This document shows positions 8,173 to 17,266 of a DNA stretch of 17,702 nt, piece after piece. A model generated the notes under the pieces. It saw only the letters and a program-made list of their open reading frames with translations. It had not been told where the DNA came from and searched no databases. Location of the stretch: positions 1 to 17,702 of the forward strand of contig CAYPAX010000097.1 of the NCBI GenBank assembly GCA_964408735.1, in the 5' to 3' direction. The first letter of the stretch is position 1. Every line of letters begins with the position of its first letter. This DNA is from UBA7887 sp964408735. GTDB lineage: Bacteria; Pseudomonadota; Alphaproteobacteria; UBA7887. Made by a program: the position numbers and the translations under genes.

Positions 8173-8571
8173 TCAGACCGCAGGCGGATCTCGCGAGGAA
8201 TATGGGAAATGGGAAGCGTTTGGCGGAACGATACCGCCGGCACCCTGGGGATGCGGCGATCTCGGTCCGTCAAATGCGATTTCGCTTGCCGCCTTGCAGC
8301 CCAAAGAGGAGCAGCCGCCGCAAACGCAGGAATCACAAGGGCCAAAAGCGGAATGATCAGGCGCCTCGCCGTCCGGGCCAGGTACCAGAACGGTCTTGGC
8401 GCCATCGCCGGTACAGATCTCGACGAGATCGAACCCGGCAGGCGCGGCGGCAGCCAGCAAAGGCCAGCCAACGGCCTGGAACAGCATGGCAAACAGCGTC
8501 AGGGCCGCTATTTTGCGGCGGTCCTGGCTACGGCGCGGTGTGTTCGGTGTTTCCTTGCTGCAACAGCTCAT
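8173..8571 (-). CDS. DUF2946-like Cys-rich small protein of the copper operon
   Basis: A 132-residue protein with the DUF2946 look: a basic N terminus, a hydrophobic segment (about 21-44, ALTLFAMLFQAVGWPLLAAA) and the ICTGDGAKTV element at about 52. It then has an unusual cysteine cluster at residues 79, 82, 84, 87 and 92 (CDSCVCGGCSSLGC), where family members usually have a simpler CxxC-type site. The N terminus also starts MSCC. The biochemical role of DUF2946 is not established; such genes commonly sit with copper genes, as here. It is the first clear gene of a minus-strand operon, with the PCu(A)C fusion 47 bases downstream and Sco after that. No Shine-Dalgarno is visible before the ATG, and the candidate promoter ends close to it, so the mRNA may be nearly leaderless. 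A broken paralogue lies at 11965-12276. Confidence 0.75.
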   Translation of the reverse strand: MSCCSKETPNTPRRSQDRRKIAALTLFAMLFQAVGWPLLAAAAPAGFDLVEICTGDGAKTVLVPGPDGEAPDHSAFGPCDSCVCGGCSSLGCKAASEIAFDGPRSPHPQGAGGIVPPNASHFPYSSRDPPAV

Positions 8572-8581
8572 TGCGGCGCGA

Positions 8582-8609
8582 CCGTAGCACCTGTGTGGTC
8601 GAGCGGCAA
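8582..8609 (-). promoter_or_regulatory. Candidate promoter of the copper operon
   Basis: Reading the minus strand, TTGCCG (8609-8604) and GTGCTACGG (8590-8582) could be -35 and extended -10 elements, with 16 bases between TTGCCG and CTACGG. The same arrangement (TTGATG, 17 bases, CTACCG, including GTGCTAC) precedes the broken paralogue at 12292-12320. That shared layout is the main support; neither copy is close to consensus. Confidence 0.25.
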
Positions 8610-8632
8610 TGAATAGGCGTTATCGGGCCATC

Positions 8633-8782
8633 TCAGCTCTTGGCAGGCATGTCACGCACGGCGATCTCGGCCTGGAAGAGGCCGAGAAAGACGATCACCT
8701 GGCGACACGGTTGCCTGACCGGCATCCGGTTTTTGCAGGGCGGGCCATGCCGTTGGCCGATGACAGTATCAAGGCTCACCAT
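8633..8782 (-). CDS. Possible 49-residue small protein upstream of the copper operon
   Basis: The minus strand is open from ATG 8782 to TGA 8633-8635, giving a 49-residue peptide with two internal Cys-containing segments (HGPPCKN, RQPCRQ) and the end FQAEIAVRDMPAKS. I do not recognise a family. There is no convincing ribosome binding site. It lies 61 bases upstream of the DUF2946-like gene in the same direction. Its C-terminal nine residues QAEIAVRDM are identical to a segment of MeaB, also at DNA level (see findings). It could be a real small gene, a gene fragment, or an open stretch over a non-coding element. Confidence 0.22.
   Translation of the reverse strand: MVSLDTVIGQRHGPPCKNRMPVRQPCRQVIVFLGLFQAEIAVRDMPAKS
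8665..8687. repeat. Perfect 9-bp inverted repeat
   Basis: TCTCGGCCT (8665-8673) pairs with AGGCCGAGA (8679-8687) around the loop GGAAG. It lies in the divergent intergenic region between the copper operon and the caspase-like gene. No T-run follows on the plus strand, so it does not look like a plain terminator. Confidence 0.5.
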
Positions 8783-8849
8783 CGCGGGCGGGGTCCCATG
8801 GTGCTACTATCGGCGGCGGTCGGGAAGGGGGGTAACCAGGAGGGCGAAA

Positions 8850-10415
8850 ATGATTTTTCTTCGCAAACCGGCATGCCTGATCCGCCTGTTCCGGCTTATG
8901 GCAGGCTTGGCGCTCCTTCTCGGGGTCGCGCAATTCGTGCAGCCTGCCGCGGCCGATCAGACCGATTCCGAGTTCTATTCGGCGCTCGCGGAGCAGGCGC
9001 GCGAGACCGCCGCGAGGGCGCAGAGGACGGCCGCGGGCGAGCAGGAGAATGCCCGCCGGGCCCGGGAGAATGCCGAGAATTGGCGCGGTATCGCGGTTCA
9101 GGCGCGAGAGATGGGACAGGGGGACAACGCCAGATCCGCCGAGGAAAAAGCCGCCCGGGCCGAGAGCGCCGCCAGGGAAGCCGACGCCGCGGCGAAGCGG
9201 GCCGAGCGACGCGCGCAGATCGCCGAGCGCGAAGCCCAGGCGTTCGATGAAAGGGCGAGCCAAGCGGGCGCGATAGAGGCGCGCGAGGCGCATGCCGCCG
9301 TCCTTGTCGATCCCGACACTGTGTTTCACCGCCTTTACATCATCGGCTCTCTCGAGGAGGGCGTTCTGCGTGACACCATGACGACCGACCTGAGCAACCT
9401 GCAACAGTGTCTCGAAGGCGCCGACGCCCAAGCGGACGACAGCACGACGACAACGCTTGTGACTCCGCGGCGCGAGGAGCTTCGCCAAACGCTCGAGCAA
9501 ATGCAGGAGCGCGCGGCTCCCGGAAACGAGGTCACCCTCTCCTACGCCGGGCACGGCGGCGGCGGGCCCTTCTGGGGCGGCAGGGATGTCGATGACGAGG
9601 ACGACGAGGAATTTGACGAGCACCTGAACATAAACGACCACCAATCCGTCAGGGATGACAAGCTCGCCGAATGGCTCAGCGGTTTTGATCCGGGGGTGAG
9701 CATCACCTTGGTGCTCAACTCGTGCTTCGGCGGCGGCTTCACGGGAGGCGGGACGGACGTTCAGGAAAGCAACTCGGTCAATGTCATTGGCGTCGGCAAC
9801 ACCTGCCCCGGCACCGGCCGCACCCTGCTCAAGGATGTGACACGGGGTTGCGAGGGCGAAGCCGACTATGACGAGGACGGCATCCTCACCGCGGAGGAGC
9901 TGGAGAGCTTCCTGCGCGCCGATGGCTGGGACATTCGGGCGCCCTATGATGACAGCTCGGACATATCGGCTCGCGAGCAAATCGAGATCTGGGGGGACGA
10001 CCTCGAGAACTGGATGCGTGGGTCATTGGTGCAGCAAGTGGCGCAGCCCGCGCCTCTGGTATTCGGCTTGCCACCGACCTTCTCGCCTCGGGCAACGACG
10101 GAATCAGGGCAGAGCTGCGGCAATCCCGTCAATTTCTTTCCGGATGATCTGGAAATCGAGAATACGCTGGACTGCACGGCAGAGCTTTTTGCAGACAGTG
10201 AGCTGAGCGTTGACGATCTGCTGGAGGTAGACGGATCGATATGGCCGAACCCGCTATGCGGCAAATCCTGGACGTATGTCCCGGCGGGGGCATTGTTGCT
10301 CGGCAATATTGCTCCCGGCGCCAGCGTCACGATCAGGATTCTCGACACCGTGAGCATCGATTGCGACGGTTGCGCGTCGGGCTGGGGCACATTGCGGCTC
10401 GCCTGCGCAAAGTGA
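8850..10415 (+). CDS. Exported caspase-like (peptidase C14/metacaspase-type) protein with EF-hand loop
   Basis: The 521-residue product starts at ATG 8850, chosen for the AGGAGGG at 8838-8844 and because it gives a clean signal peptide (residues 1-35, ending PAAA). The frame is open further upstream but without sense. Residues 41-150 form an Ala/Glu/Arg-rich helix, probably a coiled coil. A caspase-like domain follows from about 158 (VFHRLYIIG): catalytic His235 in SYAGHGG and Cys292 in LNSCFGGGF, the classic dyad contexts of clan CD. A highly acidic insertion (246-257) lies between them. Residues 339-350 (DYDEDGILTAEE) match the EF-hand calcium loop D-x-D-x-D-G-x-hydrophobic-x3-E, and a helix follows. 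The C-terminal 120 residues are an unknown domain with six Cys (423-519) that could form disulfides in the periplasm. Metacaspases are often calcium-activated; here that is inference, as are substrate and role. The next gene is an amidase, 100 bases on. Confidence 0.85.
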   Translation: MIFLRKPACLIRLFRLMAGLALLLGVAQFVQPAAADQTDSEFYSALAEQARETAARAQRTAAGEQENARRARENAENWRGIAVQAREMGQGDNARSAEEKAARAESAAREADAAAKRAERRAQIAEREAQAFDERASQAGAIEAREAHAAVLVDPDTVFHRLYIIGSLEEGVLRDTMTTDLSNLQQCLEGADAQADDSTTTTLVTPRREELRQTLEQMQERAAPGNEVTLSYAGHGGGGPFWGGRDVDDEDDEEFDEHLNINDHQSVRDDKLAEWLSGFDPGVSITLVLNSCFGGGFTGGGTDVQESNSVNVIGVGNTCPGTGRTLLKDVTRGCEGEADYDEDGILTAEELESFLRADGWDIRAPYDDSSDISAREQIEIWGDDLENWMRGSLVQQVAQPAPLVFGLPPTFSPRATTESGQSCGNPVNFFPDDLEIENTLDCTAELFADSELSVDDLLEVDGSIWPNPLCGKSWTYVPAGALLLGNIAPGASVTIRILDTVSIDCDGCASGWGTLRLACAK

Positions 10416-10460
10416 CGGCTTGCGCTAGGGCACTTCCGGGTTGGGCGTAACCGGTCATTG

Positions 10461-10470
10461 GTGCCGGCAC
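10461..10470. repeat. 10-bp palindrome GTGCCGGCAC
   Basis: A perfect palindrome in the 100-base gap between the caspase-like gene and the amidase gene, about 46 bases before the amidase start. It could be an operator half-site or chance in GC-rich DNA. Nothing else of note is visible in this gap. Confidence 0.25.
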
Positions 10471-10515
10471 GTGTCTGACTGTCTCCGACCGAGATCAAAC
10501 GAATGGGACTGAACA

Positions 10516-11964
10516 GTGGGAACCTCCATAAGCGAGCAGATAGCTGGATTGGACGCCGTGGCGTTGGCGGAATTGGTACGTCGTGGCGAAGTCACCGCCG
10601 GGGAGCTTTTGGCAGCCACGCTGGCGCGGGTGGATCGGCTTCATCCGCAATTGAATGCCGTCGTTGAGCGCTTTGACGCCTTGGCGGCGTGTCATGCCAC
10701 GGAATGCAATACGAATGGGTCCCTGGCGGGCGTGCCGATATTCCTGAAAGCGTTGATGTCCGCTTGTGCGGGAGCGCCATTGAGCATTGCTGGCGACGCC
10801 TTGCGCGGCATCAAGGCGCCTGGCGACTCTCACCTCACCACCCGCTTGAAGGCTGCCGGTGCCGTCATTGCCGGCATGACCAGCAGTCCTGAGATGGGTC
10901 TGGTGACAACCACTGAGCCCCGCCATTACGGCGCGACCCGTAATCCGTGGCATCGCGAGCTGTCTCCCGGCGGCTCCAGCGGCGGTGCCGCGGCGCTGGT
11001 GGCGGCAGGCATAAGCCCCGTGGCGCACGGATCGGACGGCGGCGGCTCGATACGGATTCCGGCAAGCTGTTGCGGCCTTGTCGGCCTGAAACCCAGTCGC
11101 GGCAGGGTGTCGTTCGGGCCGGCCGCAGGAGAGGCGTGGGCCGGCATGGCCTATCTCAACTGCGTGTCGCTCACGGTGCGGGATACCGCCGCCTTCCTGG
11201 ATGTGGTGGCCGGCCCTGAGCCGGGCGATCCCTACACGGCGCCGCCGCCGCCACGACCCTTCATCGACGAAGTCGGTGCGCCGCCCGGCCCTCAGCGCAT
11301 CGGTTTGTGTCTCGAGTCATTCAACGGCCAACCGGTCGACGGGGAATGTATTGCTGCCGCACGCGGTGCGGCGGCCAAGCTGGAGGACCTCGGCCACCAC
11401 ATCGTCGAGATCGAGCCGCCGATCGATCCCGACCAGGTACGCGAGGCGACGCGGATTGTCGTCGCGGTCAATGTCGCCAATTCCGTCGACATGGTCGGCC
11501 GCATTCGTGGGCGGGCGGTAGCGGAATCGGAAATGGAAACGACGTCATGGGAGTTCGCCAATAGCGGCCGAGAGATTTCCGGCACCGAATACGTCGCCAA
11601 TGTCGCGCTGATCCATTCGCTGGGCCGGCAAGTCGCGGCGCGCTATGCGGACATGGACCTGATGCTGACGCCGACCCTGGCGGTCCCGGAGATCCGCCTG
11701 GGCCATATCGACGCCATGAGCGATGATGACGATGCCTTCCGGGATGCCATCCTGCCGACGATCGCTTTCACGTCATTGTTCAACGCCAGCGGCCAGCCGG
11801 CCATATCGCTGCCCATGGTGAGGCGGGATAACGGCCTGCCTATCGGAATTCAGTTGGTTGCCCCGCATGGACAGGAAGGACTGCTCTTGCGCATGGCGGC
11901 TCAGGCCGAGACCGCCTATCCCTGGGCCGACCGTGTTCCCGACGTGCACGTGGCGAAGATTTAA
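10516..11964 (+). CDS. Amidase-signature family hydrolase
   Basis: The 482-residue enzyme has the complete Ser-cisSer-Lys triad of the amidase signature family: Lys78 (GVPIFLKAL), cis-Ser154 in SPGGSSGG and nucleophile Ser178 in DGGGSIRIPAS. The 24-residue spacing between the two serines is that of the family. It hydrolyses a carboxamide bond, but the substrate cannot be read from sequence. It is not a convincing GatA, because no gatB or gatC is near and the C-terminal half is that of a stand-alone amidase. No signal peptide is visible, so it is probably cytoplasmic. GTG 10516 is the only reasonable start, since an in-frame TGA lies just upstream at 10510-10512; the ribosome binding site is weak. 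It may be transcribed with the caspase-like gene or alone. Confidence 0.9.
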   Translation: MGTSISEQIAGLDAVALAELVRRGEVTAGELLAATLARVDRLHPQLNAVVERFDALAACHATECNTNGSLAGVPIFLKALMSACAGAPLSIAGDALRGIKAPGDSHLTTRLKAAGAVIAGMTSSPEMGLVTTTEPRHYGATRNPWHRELSPGGSSGGAAALVAAGISPVAHGSDGGGSIRIPASCCGLVGLKPSRGRVSFGPAAGEAWAGMAYLNCVSLTVRDTAAFLDVVAGPEPGDPYTAPPPPRPFIDEVGAPPGPQRIGLCLESFNGQPVDGECIAAARGAAAKLEDLGHHIVEIEPPIDPDQVREATRIVVAVNVANSVDMVGRIRGRAVAESEMETTSWEFANSGREISGTEYVANVALIHSLGRQVAARYADMDLMLTPTLAVPEIRLGHIDAMSDDDDAFRDAILPTIAFTSLFNASGQPAISLPMVRRDNGLPIGIQLVAPHGQEGLLLRMAAQAETAYPWADRVPDVHVAKI

Positions 11965-12276
11965 GGATGATGCCTGTCCGAGGGCGGTGAGGAGGGCCTC
12001 TGCCAGATCGTCGCAGGCCAGACCGTCGGCAACATCGAATTCGGAAACCCCGATGACAGTCGCGGAATGCTCCGCGCTGTGGGTCGCCGCCAGAAGAGAA
12101 ATCCGCACCCCATCGTCTGCGGCGGCGTCGTCATTAAGGTGAACCCGACGAGGTCATGGTCACGCGGCCCGGCCACGGCCAGCAGCGGCCAGCCCCCGAC
12201 GGGAAAGAGCAGCGCAAACAGCAACGCCCCTGCTACGAGGCGGCGAATCCTAGACGACCGGCATTTGCTACCATGA
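11965..12276 (-). pseudogene. Broken paralogue of the DUF2946-like gene
   Basis: On the minus strand, LFALLFPVGGWPLLAVAGP followed by DLV matches LFAMLFQAVGWPLLAAAAP plus DLV of the intact protein at 8173-8571, with about 13 of 19 identical positions. The match is preceded in both by a short basic segment. This frame has no ATG or GTG start. The likely ATG at 12274 runs into a TAG in another frame. After HDLVGFTL the plausible coding sense moves to a third frame (DDAAADDGVRISLLAATHS), while the first frame turns Arg/Pro-rich. Two frameshifts therefore explain the pattern. The Cys cluster of the intact copy is absent. It ends against the amidase stop codon. Confidence 0.5.
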
Positions 12277-12291
12277 GTCGTGAGGTGGCAA

Positions 12292-12320
12292 CGGTAGCAC
12301 TATCCAAAAGATTCCATCAA
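12292..12320 (-). promoter_or_regulatory. Candidate promoter remnant of the broken DUF2946 paralogue
   Basis: On the minus strand, TTGATG (12320-12315), 17 bases, then CTACCG within GTGCTACCG. This mirrors the layout before the intact copper operon (8582-8609) and lies about 18 bases before the ATG at 12274. Confidence 0.22.
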
Positions 12321-12353
12321 GAAGCATCGTAAATAGTATTACTATCTAAGCGT

Positions 12354-12368
12354 GGGTGACAGTCACCC
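12354..12368. repeat. Palindrome GGGTGAC-A-GTCACCC, REP-like, possible terminator of the amidase gene
   Basis: Two perfect 7-base arms flank a single base. On the plus strand the hairpin is followed by AACTTTTT, so it could act as an intrinsic terminator. The sequence GTCACC(C/G)AACTTT recurs at 12431-12442, which suggests a repeated extragenic element rather than a lone terminator. Confidence 0.45.
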
Positions 12369-12406
12369 AACTTTTTCGAGAACTCTTATCATTTTTACAT
12401 GGATAG

Positions 12407-12442
12407 GTTCGGAGACTGGATTCGGAGACTGTCACCGAACTT
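12407..12442. repeat. Direct and inverted repeat cluster (REP/BIME-like)
   Basis: TTCGGAGACTG occurs at 12408-12418 and again at 12421-12431 (13-base period). GTTCGGAGAC (12407-12416) can pair with GTCACCGAAC (12431-12440) with one mismatch. Together with the palindrome at 12354-12368 this forms a compact array of GTGAC/GTCACC units between two convergent genes. The rest of the interval, 12277-12486, is AT-richer than its neighbours and contains no gene I can support. Confidence 0.45.
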
Positions 12443-12486
12443 TCGAACCGGTTCCATCTGGCCTGGAAGAGCTCTAACGGGCTTGC

Positions 12487-13463
12487 TCAGGTCTCGGCAA
12501 GAAAGAGCGACAATAATTCCGTTGCCGCGGCGGTGGGGCTTTCGCGGCCTTCGGCGACGGCGCGCTCGATCTCGGGCAGGCGGGCGGCGATGGCAGGGGA
12601 AGCGCGCAGGCGGGCGGCGAGGGTTTCCGTGACCTCCGACCACATCCAGGCGAGCGCCTGTTGCGAACGTAATTTGGCAAGGTCTCCGGCGGTTTCCATG
12701 GTGGCGCGGTGGTCCTGCACGGCCTGCCAAACCTCGTCGATGCCGCTGCGCTCGAGCGCCGAGGCGGCGAGCACCTGAGCACGCCAGTGAGGTGAAGTCG
12801 AGCGCAGCAGGTCGAGGGCGTTCTGGTAGTCGGCGCGGGTGCGCATGGCGATCTCCGCCAGCTCTCCGTCCGCTTTGTTCACCACCAGCAGGTCGGCGAT
12901 CTCGACGATGCCGCGTTTGATGCCTTGCAAATCATCGCCCGCGGCAGGGGCGACCAGCAGGACGAACATGTCGACCATGTCGCGCACGGCGATCTCGGCC
13001 TGGCCGACGCCGACGGTCTCGACGATCACCACGTCGAAGCCCGCCCCTTCGCAAAGCAGCAGCGCCTCGCGGCTGCGGCGCGCGACACCGCCGAGGCCGC
13101 CGCCGGACGGGCTGGGGCGGATGAAGGCGTTCGCCGAGCGGCCGAGCGCTTCCATGCGCGTCTTGTCGCCGAGGATGGAGCCGCCGGCGCGGGCGCTGGT
13201 GGGATCGACCGCGAGCACCGCAATCTGGTGACCGGCGTCGATCAGTTGCGTGCCGAGCGCTTCTATGAAGGTGGATTTGCCGACGCCCGGCGCGCCCGAA
13301 ATGCCGACGCGGATGGCCTTGCCGGTATGGGGCATGACGGCTTCGAGCAGCGCCAGTGCCTCGTCCCGATGGTCCGGGCGGGTTGATTCGACCAGCGTGA
13401 TGCCTCGCGCGAGCGCCCGGCGGTCGCCGTTGCGTATCGCGCTTGCGCGATCCTGCGCCGAGC

Positions 13464-13467
<4 letters not shown>
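12487..13467 (-). CDS. meaB: Methylmalonyl-CoA mutase-associated GTPase MeaB (G-protein chaperone)
   Basis: A 326-residue P-loop GTPase of the MeaB/ArgK family that guards cobalamin loading and protects methylmalonyl-CoA mutase from inactivation. Visible motifs: Walker A GAPGVGKST (58-66), the AVDPTSARAGGSILGDKTRM segment typical of the family (about 87-105), Glu150 in VIVETVGVGQAE, and the guanine-specificity motif NKAD (197-200). The start is GTG 13467, whose GTGA overlaps the TGA of the mutase gene. An in-frame extension up to 13605 is Arg/Pro-rich and merely antisense to the mutase C terminus frame. The overlap and the partner relationship make co-translation with the mutase very likely. 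Confidence 0.93.
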
Positions 13468-15608
<2,141 letters not shown>

Positions 15609-15682
15609 CTAATTCCTCTTTCTCTGGCGTGGCGGCGGCGGAGTCTATAGCCTTTTCGCAACAGCGAACAGGGGAGGGAACG

Positions 15683-16615
15683 TTGAGTCTGCATCCGCAA
15701 TTGGTCGATCTGCTGGCCACACTCGAAGAGGCCGGCTATCCGGACCAGACCACCGTGCCGTTGGACGAAGCCCGCCATATCACGGTGGATCGCGCACAAC
15801 GCTATTACGGCCCGGAAGAGCATGTCGATCGGGTGCTTAATTTCGAGATTCCGGGTCCTGCCGGTGCGTTGCCGGCCCGCCTCTATGCGGTGCCAGGCGA
15901 GAACCTGCCGGTGGTGGTGTATTTCCACGGCGGCGGCTGGGTGCTCGGCGATCGAGACAGTCACGACAAAGGCGTGCGTGCCCTGACCAACGCCGCCGGT
16001 TGCATCAGCATTTCGGTGGAATATCGCCTGGCCCCAGAGAATGTGTTCCCGGCGGCGGTGGACGACTGCTACGCGGCGCTCTGCTGGGTGGCGGAGAAAG
16101 CCGGGCGCTACGGCGGCGATGGCTCGCGCCTCGCCGTTGCCGGCGACAGCGCCGGCGGCAATCTGGCTGCGGTCAGCGCCTTGATGGCAAAGGCCCGGGG
16201 CGGACCCGAACTTGCCTTCCAACTGCTCATCTATCCGGTTTTGGACAGCGCCCTGGACAGACCGTCGGCGCGCGAGCACGCGGACGGCCCGATGCTGACG
16301 GCGGAGCGCATGGCCCATTTTTGGCAGGCCTATGTGCCCAATCCGGTGGATCGCCAGGATTGGCGGTGTGCTCCCTTGCGCGCGCCGGACCTTAGCGGTT
16401 TGCCGCCAACGATGATTCTCGCCGCGCCGATCGACCCCCTGTACAGCGAGGGCGAGGCCTATGCGGCCCGGCTGGCCGAGGCCGGCGTTGCGGTCGAGCA
16501 TGTGCCAATGCCGGGCATGTGCCATGCGATCTTTCAGGCGCCGGCCCTGCTCGACGAATCCCGCCGCGGCATCGATCGCGCCGGGGCCGCCCTGAAGAGT
16601 GCGTTTTGGCCGTAA
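15683..16615 (+). CDS. Alpha/beta hydrolase, HSL-family esterase/lipase
   Basis: The 310-residue esterase belongs to the hormone-sensitive-lipase family (bacterial family IV). The oxyanion motif HGGGW begins at His82. The nucleophile is Ser156 in GDSAGG, followed by Asp251 in APIDPLYSEG and His281 in MCHAIF. SVEYRLAPE, also typical, is present. The family's last motif is usually HGF; here it is HAIF. I chose TTG 15683 because GGGGAGGG lies just upstream (15671-15678) and because MSLHPQLVDLLATLEEAG is the usual family N terminus. The frame is open to 15629 but that extension overlaps the control region of the mutase. No signal peptide is visible. The natural ester is unknown. Confidence 0.92.
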   Translation: MSLHPQLVDLLATLEEAGYPDQTTVPLDEARHITVDRAQRYYGPEEHVDRVLNFEIPGPAGALPARLYAVPGENLPVVVYFHGGGWVLGDRDSHDKGVRALTNAAGCISISVEYRLAPENVFPAAVDDCYAALCWVAEKAGRYGGDGSRLAVAGDSAGGNLAAVSALMAKARGGPELAFQLLIYPVLDSALDRPSAREHADGPMLTAERMAHFWQAYVPNPVDRQDWRCAPLRAPDLSGLPPTMILAAPIDPLYSEGEAYAARLAEAGVAVEHVPMPGMCHAIFQAPALLDESRRGIDRAGAALKSAFWP

Positions 16616-17262
16616 TCCCGGTCGGCGACGATGTCGAGACACGGCGACTTCCCCTCGTCACCGTGGCGCTCATCACGACCTGCGGCATACTCTTCCTGAT
16701 CCAGGACGGCCTCGACTCGGGGAAGGCCATGGCGATGATCAATCGCTACGGCTTCGTGCCCGCGACCGTCGCTTATGACGGTCTGTCCGTGCTGACCTTG
16801 ATCAGCGCTTTGTTTCTGCATGGCGGTTGGCTGCATCTGCTCGGCAACATGCTCTATCTCTGGCTGTTCGGCAGCACGGTCGAAGGTGCCTTGGGCCACG
16901 TGAGTTTCTTCGTGTTCTTCATGCTCTGCGGCATCTTCGGCAGTTTCGGCCATGCCATTGCCGAGCCCGGGTCGACCTTGCCCGTGATCGGTGCCAGCGG
17001 CGCGATATCGGGCGTTCTCGGCGCCTATCTCGTCCTCCATCCCCATGCCAAAGTCCGCCTTCTCCTCTACCTCGGCATCATGTTCAAGACGGTTCAGCTG
17101 TCGGCATTCGTGGTGATCTGTTTCTGGATTGTCCTGCAACTGATCGAGGCGGCATCGGAGCCACTGGAGAGTGGCGGTGTTGCCGTCTTTGCCCATTTAG
17201 GGGGCTTTCTTGCTGGCATTGCGCTGGCCGGCCTGTTCCGGCTCGCCAACTTCCGAAGATGA
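16606..17262 (+). CDS. Rhomboid-family intramembrane serine protease (first of a tandem pair)
   Basis: A 218-residue polytopic membrane protein with the rhomboid active site: HLLGN (His77, Asn81), nucleophile Ser131 in VIGASGAISG and His197 in FAHLGGFLAG. About six hydrophobic segments can be seen. Rhomboids cleave transmembrane helices within the bilayer; the substrate here is unknown. TTG 16606 is chosen because it yields MAVIPVGDD, matching the N terminus VIPLHDD of the following paralogue. It overlaps the last ten bases of the esterase gene, suggesting coupled translation. The frame continues open upstream to 16519 inside the esterase gene, but that part is Arg-rich and not rhomboid-like. 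Confidence 0.88.
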   Translation: MAVIPVGDDVETRRLPLVTVALITTCGILFLIQDGLDSGKAMAMINRYGFVPATVAYDGLSVLTLISALFLHGGWLHLLGNMLYLWLFGSTVEGALGHVSFFVFFMLCGIFGSFGHAIAEPGSTLPVIGASGAISGVLGAYLVLHPHAKVRLLLYLGIMFKTVQLSAFVVICFWIVLQLIEAASEPLESGGVAVFAHLGGFLAGIALAGLFRLANFRR

Positions 17263-17266
17263 AGCC

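Noticed and set aside
8640..8849. N-terminal extension of the caspase-like protein
   Set aside because: The extension is Arg/Trp-rich, would bury the signal peptide, and has no ribosome binding site, whereas ATG 8850 has AGGAGGG.
10516..11964. Amidase as GatA of the tRNA-dependent amidotransferase
   Set aside because: No gatB or gatC nearby, and the C-terminal half is that of a general amidase.
12354..12442. Repeat cluster as a CRISPR array or an IS end
   Set aside because: There are too few units, no regular spacers, and no transposase or target duplication in the window.
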